A stretch of 64,000 nucleotides of DNA from Agreia pratensis (GTDB lineage: Bacteria > Actinomycetota > Actinomycetes > Actinomycetales > Microbacteriaceae): positions 310,001-374,000 of the forward strand of contig NZ_FXAY01000003.1 in NCBI RefSeq assembly GCF_900177685.1, read 5' to 3'. Shown here one piece after another: positions 44,590 through 53,341 of the stretch. Numbering within the stretch: the first letter of the stretch is position 1; each line of letters opens with the position of its first letter. Position numbers and translations under genes: made by a program. The notes below the pieces were generated by a model that worked only from the letters and a program-made list of their open reading frames with translations, did no database searches and was not told where the DNA came from.

Positions 44590-46527
44590 ATGAGCCTGCT
44601 GGAGAACATCTCGGGTCCCCGGGATCTCGACGCTCTCAGTCAGGAGCAGCTCGTTCAGCTCGCTGCCGAGATCCGCCAGTTCCTCGTCGCCGAGGTATCG
44701 AAGACCGGGGGACACCTCGGGCCGAACCTGGGCGTGGTCGAGACGACCTTGGCCATTCACCGCGTGTTCGATTCGCCCCGTGACGCGATCGTCTTCGACA
44801 CCGGCCACCAGTCTTATGTGCACAAGCTACTCACGGGTAGACAGGACTTCTCCCGACTCCGCCAGCAGGGCGGTCTGGCGGGCTACCCTCAGCGCTCCGA
44901 GAGCGAGCACGACGTGGTCGAGAGTTCGCATGCATCGAGCTCTCTGTCGTGGGCCGACGGCATCTCCCGCGCGTTCGAGATGACGGGCCAGAGCGACCGG
45001 CACGTCATCGCGGTGGTGGGCGATGGCGCTCTCACCGGTGGCATGACCTGGGAAGCGCTCAACAACATCAGTGACGACAACACCCGCAAACTGGTGATCG
45101 TCGTGAACGACAACGGCCGTTCCTACGCTCCGACCATCGGAGGAATGGCTCGCTACCTCAACTCCGTTCGCACGAACACCAAGTATCGAAACCTGCATCA
45201 ATCGTCACGCGAGCTCTTCGATCGATTCGGAGGGCCTGGCCGGGCCATCTACCGCGGTATACGCGGAGGCACCCACGGATTCCTCAGTCGTTTCTCGAAC
45301 AACGAGGCGCTGTACTCCAACCTCGATATCAAGTACATCGGTCCGATCCACGGACACGATCTGCAGGCGATGCAAGAAGCCCTGCTGCAGGCGAAGCGAT
45401 ACGCCCAGCCGGTGATCGTGCATGCCATCACCGAGAAGGGGCGCGGTTACGAGCCAGCTCTGAGCGACGTCGCCGACCAATTCCATGCCGTCGGGCAGAT
45501 CGATCCCGAAACCGGCGAGGCGTTGGGCGGACCGAGCGCGCCGTCATGGACGGGCGTATTCAGCGATGAGATCGTGGCACTGGCGGAAAAGGATCCCACC
45601 ATCGTGGGCATCACCGCGGCGATGCTGCGGCCGACCGGCCTGCACAAGCTGGCCGAACGCTTCCCCGCCCGGGTCTTCGACGTCGGCATCGCCGAACAGC
45701 ATGCCGTCACCTCCGCCGCCGGCCTGGCCTTCGGGGGCCTCCATCCGGTGGTCGCCGTCTACGCCACGTTCATCAACAGGGCGTTCGACCAGGTGCTGAT
45801 GGATGTCGCGCTGCACCGTGCCGGGGTGACGTTCGTTCTCGACAGAGCCGGCGTCACGGGCCCAGACGGGCCGAGCCACCATGGCATGTGGGATCTCGCG
45901 ATCCTGCAGGTCGTTCCGAACATCCGCCTCAGCGCTCCACGTGACGCCGAGAGGCTGCGCGAGGAGCTGGGTGAGGCTGTGGCCGTCTCGGACGGCCCGA
46001 CGGTCGTACGGTTCCCCAAGGGCAGCGTGGGCGAGGAGATCAGGGCCGTACGGCGACTCGACGACGGCGTCGACGTGCTCGTCGAGCACGAACGCAAAGA
46101 CGTTCTGATCGTCACCGTCGGCCCGATGGCCAAGACGGGTCTCGAGGTAGCCGAGCGGCTCGCAGCGCAGGGTATCGGCTCGACGGTGATCGATCCGCGC
46201 TGGGTAGTTCCCGTGCCGCGAAGCGTGCTCGACCTGGCTGCCGAGCACCGCATCGTCATCTCTATCGAAGACGGTATCCGCGTCGGCGGTGTCGGCACGC
46301 GGATTCGGCAGGATCTTCGCGAGGCGGGTATCGATACGGCGGTGACCGAACTGGGGCTGCCCGACGAATTCTTGGATCATGCCGAGCGCGCGCAGATCAT
46401 GGAGCGCGTGGGACTGACTCCTCAGCACATCGCCCGCGATGTGGTGGCCCAGGTTCTCGGGAGCAAGATCCCGATAGCGCGTCCACTCGAGGGCGAGAGC
46501 GAGAACGAGCGGCGCATCACCCGCTAG
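44590..46527 (+). CDS. dxs: 1-deoxy-D-xylulose-5-phosphate synthase
   Basis: Condenses pyruvate and glyceraldehyde 3-phosphate, the first step of the MEP isoprenoid pathway, using thiamine diphosphate. The 645-residue length is typical. Motifs: TGGHLGPNLGVVE near residues 38-50, DTGHQSYVHKLLTGR, the thiamine-binding GDGALTGGMTWEALNNI, and the transketolase-type DVGIAEQHAVTSAAGLA with the catalytic Glu. GGAAGGG lies 8 nt upstream of the ATG. The end overlaps the convergent AICAR formyltransferase gene by 11 nt. Confidence 0.96.
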   Translation: MSLLENISGPRDLDALSQEQLVQLAAEIRQFLVAEVSKTGGHLGPNLGVVETTLAIHRVFDSPRDAIVFDTGHQSYVHKLLTGRQDFSRLRQQGGLAGYPQRSESEHDVVESSHASSSLSWADGISRAFEMTGQSDRHVIAVVGDGALTGGMTWEALNNISDDNTRKLVIVVNDNGRSYAPTIGGMARYLNSVRTNTKYRNLHQSSRELFDRFGGPGRAIYRGIRGGTHGFLSRFSNNEALYSNLDIKYIGPIHGHDLQAMQEALLQAKRYAQPVIVHAITEKGRGYEPALSDVADQFHAVGQIDPETGEALGGPSAPSWTGVFSDEIVALAEKDPTIVGITAAMLRPTGLHKLAERFPARVFDVGIAEQHAVTSAAGLAFGGLHPVVAVYATFINRAFDQVLMDVALHRAGVTFVLDRAGVTGPDGPSHHGMWDLAILQVVPNIRLSAPRDAERLREELGEAVAVSDGPTVVRFPKGSVGEEIRAVRRLDDGVDVLVEHERKDVLIVTVGPMAKTGLEVAERLAAQGIGSTVIDPRWVVPVPRSVLDLAAEHRIVISIEDGIRVGGVGTRIRQDLREAGIDTAVTELGLPDEFLDHAERAQIMERVGLTPQHIARDVVAQVLGSKIPIARPLEGESENERRITR

Positions 46528-47704
46528 TCGTCGCGAGGCCCCTGGCAGAGACCACGACGGCGGCGTGCCGAGTCCAGTGGCGGAAGAGCCGCAATCCCGT
46601 CTGCACGTGGGTTATTCCGTGCTCGCGGGCCGCATCCACGACCTCGCCCGTGCGGGCGGAGCCACCGGGCTCGATGATGGTCGCGACGCCGTACTCAGCG
46701 GCATGCTCGACATTGTCGCGAAAGGGTAGATACCCGTCCGAGACGAGAGTCACACCGTGCAACTTGTCAGTCCATGTCTGGCGCCATGAAGGCTCGTCGT
46801 ACAGCTCCCGTGCTCCACGACCGAACAGCCCGCAGAACGTATCACGTTGGCCACGGGTCATCTCGTGGCCGGCGAAGCGAATCTGCCAGTTCAGCCGGTC
46901 CTGCCGCCTCATCCCCGCGATCACCGGCAGCTCCCGCACAGACGGATGGCGGCGCAGCCACCACACCCCCACCTTGGACCCCGCCAGGCGAACGCAGTCG
47001 ACCCGCCTCTGCTGCCCGGCCCCGATGCCGATCGCGGCCCCGTCCTTGACAGCCACGACAGAATTGGACTGTGTGTAGCGGGCGGCCGCCATCCCCAGCA
47101 GCGCGTCCTCGCGAGTCCGGCCGGCAAGCAAGGGATTGGCCGGGAGCGCAGCGGCAAGATCCGCCGCATCGCGGTCCTGCACGATCGTCGCACCGAGAAC
47201 ATTGCGCTGCTCGCGCGCAGGCGGCTGCATCGTCGAGTCTGCCTCGAATACGAGGAAGCGGCCGGACTTCTTCTGCCTCAGCAGCTCGAGCACGCCCGGC
47301 TCGAACCCGGGAGCGATGACCGCATCGCAGATCACGGTGCGCAAGAAGTCGGCGGTCTCACCGTCTACCGGACGCGACAGCGCCACCACATCACCGAATG
47401 ACGACTTCGGATCTGCATCACGCGCCCGCAGATACGCAGCCAGCACCGAGTCATCCGCCGGCACCCGCACACCCCACGTCTCGGCCGTCGTCGCGTCTAT
47501 CTCGCCCGCAAGCGCAGCTCCGGCTGGCGAGACATGTTTGAACGACGCCGCCGCCGCGCGGCCTGTCAACGCGTCGGCCTCGCGAACCAACGCGAACGCG
47601 TTGAGCGCGTCGAGGTAGTTGATAAGCGACGGCTCACCGCTCAGAACTGTCGGTCCGCCGGCGATCAGCTCAGCGGCCTGGTGCGGGTTGGTCCCGTAGC
47701 GCAT
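46517..47704 (-). CDS. Stand-alone AICAR formyltransferase
   Basis: Transfers a formyl group from 10-formyl-tetrahydrofolate to AICAR (ZMP) in purine synthesis. The 395-residue protein corresponds to the C-terminal AICARFT half of PurH and lacks the IMP-cyclohydrolase half. It has RYGTNPHQAAEL at the start, the catalytic Lys-His pair in SFKHVSPAG, VLGATIVQDRD, YTQSNSVVAVKDG, GIGAGQQRRVDC, and SDGYLPFRDNVEHAAEYGV. The ATG at 47704 is chosen over in-frame starts at 47716 and 47737 because those lie inside the riboswitch expression platform. A ZTP riboswitch precedes it, which senses this enzyme's own substrate. IMP cyclohydrolase activity must be encoded elsewhere. Confidence 0.9.
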   Translation of the reverse strand: MRYGTNPHQAAELIAGGPTVLSGEPSLINYLDALNAFALVREADALTGRAAAASFKHVSPAGAALAGEIDATTAETWGVRVPADDSVLAAYLRARDADPKSSFGDVVALSRPVDGETADFLRTVICDAVIAPGFEPGVLELLRQKKSGRFLVFEADSTMQPPAREQRNVLGATIVQDRDAADLAAALPANPLLAGRTREDALLGMAAARYTQSNSVVAVKDGAAIGIGAGQQRRVDCVRLAGSKVGVWWLRRHPSVRELPVIAGMRRQDRLNWQIRFAGHEMTRGQRDTFCGLFGRGARELYDEPSWRQTWTDKLHGVTLVSDGYLPFRDNVEHAAEYGVATIIEPGGSARTGEVVDAAREHGITHVQTGLRLFRHWTRHAAVVVSARGLATTSG

Positions 47705-47711
47705 GTGTTGT

Positions 47712-47800
47712 CCCATCTCATTGAAGAAGATGGGCACCCAGGCGGTCGATGCCGTTCACACGCTCCCTGCCGGTGATCCCGGCCACGCCAGTCGCCCCAG
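47712..47800 (-). promoter_or_regulatory. ZTP riboswitch (pfl motif) with expression platform
   Basis: Read on the minus strand, the leader has the ZTP/ZMP riboswitch core in order: GGGGCGACTGGCG (47797-47785), a small hairpin around GGCCGGGATCACCGGC, GGGAGCG, and the second conserved block CGACCGCCTGGGTGCCC (47748-47732). GGCG of the first block can pair with CGCC of the second, the family pseudoknot. After it, CCCATCT (47733-47727) can pair with AGATGGG (47718-47712), just before the start codon. The same CCC can instead pair with the 5' GGGG, so ligand binding should free the translation start. A TAGTCT hexamer at about 47802-47807 is a candidate -10. Confidence 0.85.
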
Positions 47801-47807
47801 CAGACTA

Positions 47808-47946
47808 GCTTCCTCAGCTGGGGGGCGCCGCGAATCAAGCAGCAGTGTCACTGACTCGGGCGATCACCCCGTCGAGGGCGCTCGCTACCCGGCACTGCAA
47901 GGTCATGGCCTCACAGACCGGAGCGAGCCCCCCGACGCCGGTACAG
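47808..47946. other. Intergenic region between fadB and the riboswitch
   Basis: No gene is seen. GCCCCAGC (47794-47801) and GCTGGGGGGC nearby (about 47817-47826) could form a weak hairpin that helps end the fadAB transcript, but it overlaps the putative promoter of the riboswitch and is not convincing. Confidence 0.3.
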
Positions 47947-50091
47947 CTAGTCGGTACCAGCGATTGGCGGGTGGTGGAACGTGTCTCCGAACACCCGCTC
48001 GCTCGCGCCCACTCGATCGAGGTACGGCGTCGCACCGCCCATCTGGAATGGGTAACCCGCACCGAGGATGAGGCAGAGGTCGATGTCTTCTGCCGCGTGT
48101 ACGACATCGTCATCGAGCATCCGCTTGATTTCGTCAGCGAGTCCGTCCTCCACTCGGCGAAGGAGTTCTGCCTCGGTGAGGGCGGTTCCTCCCGGCCCGC
48201 CATCGGCAACGATCTTCACGGCCTTCTTGTCGAAGCCCTTGATCGCGCCCTTCGAGTCGCGATCGAAGATCTTGCCGTGCTCCGCGAGCCTATGCAGATT
48301 CGAGCTCTCGAAGAATCGATCGGGGAACGCCGCGTGGTGAGTGTCGAGCACGTGCGCACCCACCTTGAGGCCCACGAGCTCGAGCAGTTCGAACGGCGTC
48401 ATCGGTAGCCCGAAAGGCTTCAGAGCGTTGTCGACCACCTCGAAGGGGGTTCCCGTGTCGACAGCGTGCATCGCTTCGCCCAGCAGCTTCGCCAGAATAC
48501 GGTTCACGACGAAGCCTGGAGTGTCGCGGGTGATGACCGCGTTCTTCCGCAGCTTCGCAGCGATGACCATCGCTGTGCTCAACGTCGCCTCATCAGTGGA
48601 GGGAGTGTTGACGACCTCGATCAGTGGCATCACCGCGACGGGGTTGAAGAAGTGGAACCCGACGAGACGCTCCGGGTGAGCCAGCTTCGCTCCGATCTGC
48701 TCGACTGACAGCGACGATGTATTGGTCGCGAGCACAGCCGTGTCTGAGACGTACTTCTCGACGTCGGCGAAGACATCCTGCTTGACGCCGAGCTCTTCGA
48801 AGACGGCCTCGATGACCCAGTCGGCGTCGGCGAAATCGGCCTTGTCCGTTGTGCCCGACACCAGGGCGCTGAGCCGGTTGGCCTCGTCCGCACCGATGCG
48901 GCCTTTTTCTTTCAGAGTGGCGATCTCATCGCGGATGTAGGCAAGACCCTTGTCGACCCGTGCCTGGTCGAGGTCGGTGATCACGACGGGAACGCGGAGT
49001 CGACGGACGAAGAGCAGCGCGAACTGGCTCGCCATGAGCCCGGCGCCGATGACACCGACTTTGGTGACCGGTTTCGCCAGGGTCTTATCCGGCGCGCCCG
49101 CGGGCCGCTTCGCCCTCTTCTGCACGAGGTTGAACGAGTAGATGCTCGCGCGGAACTGATCACCTGAGATGAGGTCGGCGAGTGCCTCGTCTTCACGCGC
49201 GAATCCGTCTTCAGCAGAACCCGACTTCGCTGCTTTCAGCAGGTCGAGTGCCGCGTACGGCGACGCGGCCACTGTTCCGATCTTCGACTCGAGCATCTTG
49301 CGCGCGATCGAGATCGCCGCATCCCACTTCACGAGACGCTCGAGTTTGCCCGGTGCGTTCGGACGCGAGACCGTGATGCGACCGGTGAGGACTCCATCGG
49401 CCCAGACGAGGGACTGTTCGAGGTAGGACGCCGGGGGGAAGATCGCGTCGGCGATACCGAGATCGAAGGCCTGTTGGCCTTTCAGCGTGCGGTTGTTCTT
49501 CAGCGGGTTCTCGACGACGACCTTGAGGGCGTTCTCGATGCCGATGAGATTGGGCAGCAGGTACGCGCCGCCCCAGCCCGGAATGATGCCGAGGAATACC
49601 TCAGGGAGGGCCAGAGCGGGAATCGACGAGTCGATCGTGCGGTAGTCGGCGGCCAGCGCCACCTCCACACCGCCGCCCAGCGCCAGTCCGTTGATGAAGG
49701 CGAACGTGGGCACGCCGATGGCTGCCATCTTGCCGAAGGTGTAGTGCCCGAGCTGAGCCATCTGCTTGGCCAACTCGCGGCTCGGGATGTCGCCGACCTT
49801 CGACAGATCAGCTCCGGCCGCGAGGATATACGGTTTGCCCGTGACGGCGACGGCCTGAATCTCACCGGCGGATGCCCGCACGGCGAGGGCGTCGAGCACG
49901 GCTCCATACTCGAGCAGCGAGTTGGGCCCGAGAGTGGACGGACGCGTGTGATCGCGATCGTTGTCGAGTGTGATCAGTGCCAGCACCTTGCCGCTGGGAA
50001 GCGGGATGTCGCGAACGTAGGCGTGGGTCACGACCTCGTCTGCCGACAGTTCTGCCAGAGAAGAGAAGTCGATCGTGGAGTAGTCGGTCAT
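47947..50091 (-). CDS. fadB: 3-hydroxyacyl-CoA dehydrogenase/enoyl-CoA hydratase
   Basis: The 714-residue bifunctional enzyme carries out the hydration and NAD-dependent oxidation steps of fatty-acid beta-oxidation. N-terminal crotonase domain: AAGADLSKVGDI and INGLALGGGVEVALAADYR (oxyanion loops), PEVFLGIIPGWGG. The NAD domain begins near residue 325 with VGVIGAGLMASQFAL, and the dehydrogenase part has TNTSSLSVEQI, VGFHFFNPVAVMPLIEVV and DTPGFVVNRILAKLL. The ATG at 50091 overlaps the fadA stop (ATGA); the frame is open 78 nt further, but that part lies inside fadA. It acts with the thiolase encoded upstream. Confidence 0.94.
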   Translation of the reverse strand: MTDYSTIDFSSLAELSADEVVTHAYVRDIPLPSGKVLALITLDNDRDHTRPSTLGPNSLLEYGAVLDALAVRASAGEIQAVAVTGKPYILAAGADLSKVGDIPSRELAKQMAQLGHYTFGKMAAIGVPTFAFINGLALGGGVEVALAADYRTIDSSIPALALPEVFLGIIPGWGGAYLLPNLIGIENALKVVVENPLKNNRTLKGQQAFDLGIADAIFPPASYLEQSLVWADGVLTGRITVSRPNAPGKLERLVKWDAAISIARKMLESKIGTVAASPYAALDLLKAAKSGSAEDGFAREDEALADLISGDQFRASIYSFNLVQKRAKRPAGAPDKTLAKPVTKVGVIGAGLMASQFALLFVRRLRVPVVITDLDQARVDKGLAYIRDEIATLKEKGRIGADEANRLSALVSGTTDKADFADADWVIEAVFEELGVKQDVFADVEKYVSDTAVLATNTSSLSVEQIGAKLAHPERLVGFHFFNPVAVMPLIEVVNTPSTDEATLSTAMVIAAKLRKNAVITRDTPGFVVNRILAKLLGEAMHAVDTGTPFEVVDNALKPFGLPMTPFELLELVGLKVGAHVLDTHHAAFPDRFFESSNLHRLAEHGKIFDRDSKGAIKGFDKKAVKIVADGGPGGTALTEAELLRRVEDGLADEIKRMLDDDVVHAAEDIDLCLILGAGYPFQMGGATPYLDRVGASERVFGDTFHHPPIAGTD

Positions 50092-51299
50092 CGCTTCGCT
50101 GCCTTCGCCTTCTTGTTGTAGTGAGGGTTCTCCCAGATGACGGTGCCGCCCTGGCCGAGGCCGATGCACATGGCGGTGAGGCCGTAACGCACCTCGGGGT
50201 GCTCCTCGAACTGGCGGGCGAGCTGGTTCATCAGACGCACGCCCGACGAGGCGAGCGGGTGGCCGATGGCGATGGCGCCGCCGTACTCGTTGACGCGGGG
50301 ATCGTCGTCGTCGATGCCGAAGTGGTCGAGGAACGACAGCACCTGCACCGCGAACGCCTCGTTCAGTTCGAACAGTCCGATATCGGTGATCGAGAGCCCT
50401 GCCTTGCGCAGTGCCTTCTCGGTCGAGGGCACCGGGCCGATTCCCATGATCTCGGGCTCCACGCCCGCGAAGGCGAAGCTGACGAGCTTCATCTTCGTCG
50501 TGAGGCCGAGTTCTTTCGCGGTTGCGCCGCTCGCGAGCAGACAGGCGGTGGCACCATCATTCAGGCCCGAAGAGTTTCCGGCGGTGACGCGGCCATGCGG
50601 CCTGAACGGCGTGCGCAGGCCTGCGAGACCTTCCATGGTGGTTTCGGGCCGAGGAGCCTCGTCACGGGTGGCCAGTCCCCATCCAGCGGCGCTGCGCGTC
50701 GCGACAGGAATGAGGTCGGGCTGAATCTTGCCGGCCTCGTAGGCGGCGGCGACCTTCTGCTGACTGCGAAGCGCGTAGCGATCGGAGCGCTCTTTCGTGA
50801 GCGAGGGAAACCGGTCGTGGATGCGCTCCGCCGTCGATCCCATGTTCAGGGCTTCTTCCGAGACCAGCTTCTCGGCGAGGAATCGGGGGTTGGGGTCGGC
50901 ATTGAATCCCATGGGGTGACGGCCCATGTGCTCGACACCACCAGCGATGGCGAGGTCATACGCGCCGAAGCCGATCCCGCTGCCCAGGGTGGTGACGCTC
51001 GTCATGGCGCCGGCGCACATCCGATCGATGGCGAAGCCCGGAACGGACTGGGGGAGTCCTGCCAGCAGGGCCGCAGTACGGCCGAGCGTGAGTCCCTGAT
51101 CTCCCTGCTGAGTGGTCGCGGCAATGGCGACCTCATCGATACGTTCTTTGGGAACAGACGGGTTTCGCTCCAGCAAGCCGATGATCGCTTTCACGACCAG
51201 GTCGTCTGCACGGGTCTGCCAGTACATGCCCTTTTCACCCGCACGCCCGAAGGGTGTGCGCACCCCATCAACAAATACGACTTCGGCTATTTCGGCCAC
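50088..51299 (-). CDS. fadA: Acetyl-CoA C-acyltransferase (thiolase)
   Basis: The 403-residue thiolase cleaves 3-ketoacyl-CoA, completing a turn of beta-oxidation. The acylated Cys95 is in IDRMCAGAMTS, the catalytic His-containing loop is FELNEAFAVQ, the other His is in GGAIAIGHPLASSGVR, and the second Cys is in TAMCIGLGQGG. A perfect AAGGAGG lies 5 nt before the GTG start. It forms an operon with fadB, with a 4-nt overlap. On the minus strand TAGGAT about 34 nt upstream, with TTCGAC 18 nt before it, is a candidate promoter. Confidence 0.95.
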   Translation of the reverse strand: MAEIAEVVFVDGVRTPFGRAGEKGMYWQTRADDLVVKAIIGLLERNPSVPKERIDEVAIAATTQQGDQGLTLGRTAALLAGLPQSVPGFAIDRMCAGAMTSVTTLGSGIGFGAYDLAIAGGVEHMGRHPMGFNADPNPRFLAEKLVSEEALNMGSTAERIHDRFPSLTKERSDRYALRSQQKVAAAYEAGKIQPDLIPVATRSAAGWGLATRDEAPRPETTMEGLAGLRTPFRPHGRVTAGNSSGLNDGATACLLASGATAKELGLTTKMKLVSFAFAGVEPEIMGIGPVPSTEKALRKAGLSITDIGLFELNEAFAVQVLSFLDHFGIDDDDPRVNEYGGAIAIGHPLASSGVRLMNQLARQFEEHPEVRYGLTAMCIGLGQGGTVIWENPHYNKKAKAAKR

Positions 51300-51374
51300 T
51301 TTGCCTCCTTCTGGTTGAGAACCGAGACGATCCTAGAAGGGGGATCAAGAGCGGTCGAAATCCTTTGACTGTTC

Positions 51375-52640
51375 CTACGACGAGGCTTCGGGCTCGTTCT
51401 CTGCCTTTTGGTGGGCATCGACAAAGGCTTGGGCGATCGGCTGTGCAGTTAGTTCAAGCTGCCAGGGGCGCGCGCCGAGTTCTGAGAGGGACGCCGCGAT
51501 TGCCGCGGCGGTCGTCGGCTCGGGCGGGGTCCACGCTACACGGCGCAGAATCTCGGGAGTGAGGAGATTCTCGACAGGGATGTTGACGAACTCCGACAGC
51601 TCCGCGAGGGCCGCTCGAGCCGCCTTCAGACGAGAATCGGCCTCGGGGTTGCGGTCAGACCAGCTGCGCGGAGGAGGCAGGGTGTCTTCGCTTCGGCGGT
51701 TGACCGGCAGATCGGTGGCCGCCTTGCCTTCTTCGAGGGCGGCCCACCACCGGTCGATCTCTGTCCGGCTCGCCCGGCCCGAGAATTCCTTCAGCGCGGC
51801 GAGTTCTCGTTTCGACTCGGGAAGAACACGTGCCGCCGCGACGAGGCTCGAATCGGGAACCAACCGGCCGGGCGACACATCGATCTCTCGGGCGAGCGCG
51901 TCTCGCGCCATCCAGAGCGACCTCGCCACGGCGACATTGCGCGGGTTGCGAAGCGAATGGACGCCCGTGAGCCGACGCCACGGCTCGGCGGCGACCGGTT
52001 TGGGCTCTTTCACCCTCGTCGCCTCGAACTCCTGGGCCGCGATCACAGCTTTGGAGTTCTCGATCAGAAGCTCCGCCAACTTGTCACGCAGGTCGGGGAG
52101 GAGTTCGACGTCGAGAGCCGCGTATTCGAGCCAGGACTCGGGCAGGGGCCTGCGAGACCAGTCCGCCGCGGAGTGCTCTTTCTTGAGGTGGATGCCGAGG
52201 AACTCCTCGACGACGCTGCCGAGTCCGACCCTCGGAATGCCCAATAACCGGGCGGCGAGTTCGGTGTCGAAGATGACACGCGGGTCGAGACCCACCTCGC
52301 GAAGACAGGCCAGATCTTGACTCGCGGCGTGGAGTATCCACTCCTCGCGCGAGATCGCATCGTTCAGCTCGGTGAATGAACCGATCGCCGGCGGATCGAA
52401 GAGGAAGCTGCCCGCTCCACGTCGGTACAGCTGGATCAAGTACGCGCGTTGCGAGAACTTGAAACCGGATGCCCGCTCCGCGTCGACCGCGATCGGGCCG
52501 TGCCCGGCGGCGATGATGTCGACGGCCTCGAGATAGGCCTCCCGGGTATCGATGACAGTGAGCGCGAGCGTGCGGGGTGCCGACTCCGGCGACGCCTGGG
52601 TCGTGCCGTTGTCGGGGATGGTCTCGTTGTCGTCAGTCAC
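51375..52640 (-). CDS. rnd: Ribonuclease D-like 3'-5' exonuclease with HRDC domain
   Basis: A 421-residue DEDD-family exonuclease. The catalytic acids appear in GPIAVDAERASGFKF (Exo I, with Asp and Glu), LHAASQDLACLREVG (Exo II) and EYAALDVELLPDL (Exo III). An HRDC nucleic-acid-binding domain follows (about residues 225-300) and a C-terminal extension typical of actinobacteria. The ATG 18 nt upstream (52658) is possible, but GTG 52640 leaves a shorter overlap with the DUF3000 gene. RNase D trims tRNA and other RNA 3' ends; the same is expected here. It lies upstream of fadA on the same strand. Confidence 0.9.
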   Translation of the reverse strand: MTDDNETIPDNGTTQASPESAPRTLALTVIDTREAYLEAVDIIAAGHGPIAVDAERASGFKFSQRAYLIQLYRRGAGSFLFDPPAIGSFTELNDAISREEWILHAASQDLACLREVGLDPRVIFDTELAARLLGIPRVGLGSVVEEFLGIHLKKEHSAADWSRRPLPESWLEYAALDVELLPDLRDKLAELLIENSKAVIAAQEFEATRVKEPKPVAAEPWRRLTGVHSLRNPRNVAVARSLWMARDALAREIDVSPGRLVPDSSLVAAARVLPESKRELAALKEFSGRASRTEIDRWWAALEEGKAATDLPVNRRSEDTLPPPRSWSDRNPEADSRLKAARAALAELSEFVNIPVENLLTPEILRRVAWTPPEPTTAAAIAASLSELGARPWQLELTAQPIAQAFVDAHQKAENEPEASS

Positions 52641-53229
52641 GCCCGAAGCGCCTCGCATTCAATTGTGTGACTCCGTCGATCGCAGGGGGAAGACCGGCGA
52701 GCATGCAGAGCAATTCCCCCCAGCCTTCCACATGCGCTGTCACGTCGAAATCGTCGGGTGTCCACGATGCGCGGAGTTCGATCTGTGCGCCGTCGCCCTG
52801 CGACTTCAGCTCACCGAATCCGCTGGAGATGATCTTGGTGGCTGTTCCTGACGCGGCCGAGTACCGTGCGCCGCGCGTGTTGAGCGCGTCCACCAGCCAC
52901 GACCAGGTGACGTCGGCAAGAAAAGGGTCGAGTCCGATCTCGGTCTCGAGCGGCGCCTGCGCGAAGCAGACGACGCGGAACGCACCGCCCCATGCCTCTG
53001 GCTCATCTGGATCGTGAAGAAGAATGAAGCGACCCGTGCCGAGCTCCGAATCCGAACCGTGGCGCTCGGGATTCACGTCTGCGGCCAGCGCGAGCGAATA
53101 CGGAGCGAGGTTGGCCGGCGAAGGAATCTCGGAGACGACGAGTTCGGGTCTGGTCGCAGCTGCACGGACCGCCGCCACGGCAGCCTCGAAGGCAGCAGGG
53201 AGTTCGGACGTGATTGGAGTGTCGGACAC
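52633..53229 (-). CDS. DUF3000 family protein
   Basis: A 198-residue soluble protein of the actinobacterial DUF3000 family. Recognisable segments are the N-terminal helix FEAAVAAVRAAATRPELVVSE, IPSPANLAPYSLALAADV, GRFILLHDPDEPEAWGG, and the C-terminal ELRASWTPDDFDVTAHVEGW. Its function is unknown, but it is regularly found directly before the RNase D gene, as here, overlapping its start. GTG 53229 is 6 nt after TAGTCT, with no ribosome binding site, so leaderless translation is likely. Confidence 0.9.
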   Translation of the reverse strand: MSDTPITSELPAAFEAAVAAVRAAATRPELVVSEIPSPANLAPYSLALAADVNPERHGSDSELGTGRFILLHDPDEPEAWGGAFRVVCFAQAPLETEIGLDPFLADVTWSWLVDALNTRGARYSAASGTATKIISSGFGELKSQGDGAQIELRASWTPDDFDVTAHVEGWGELLCMLAGLPPAIDGVTQLNARRFGRD

Positions 53230-53235
53230 GTCTGC

Positions 53236-53241
53236 AGACTA
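53236..53241 (-). promoter_or_regulatory. -10 hexamer TAGTCT, leaderless start of the DUF3000 gene
   Basis: Read on the minus strand, TAGTCT ends 6 nt before the GTG at 53229. Confidence 0.6.
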
Positions 53242-53341
53242 GAGTTTCCCGCATGCTGCGCGCCGCAGGCACGCCGATGACGACCATTGCGGGCGGGCTC
53301 CGGCCTGCCTTCGGCGTCGACGACAGGGAGACCACACCGCT

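Noticed and set aside
47703-48071. A plus-strand gene in the fadB-AICARFT gap
   Set aside because: It crosses the riboswitch and fadB antisense and has no recognisable content.
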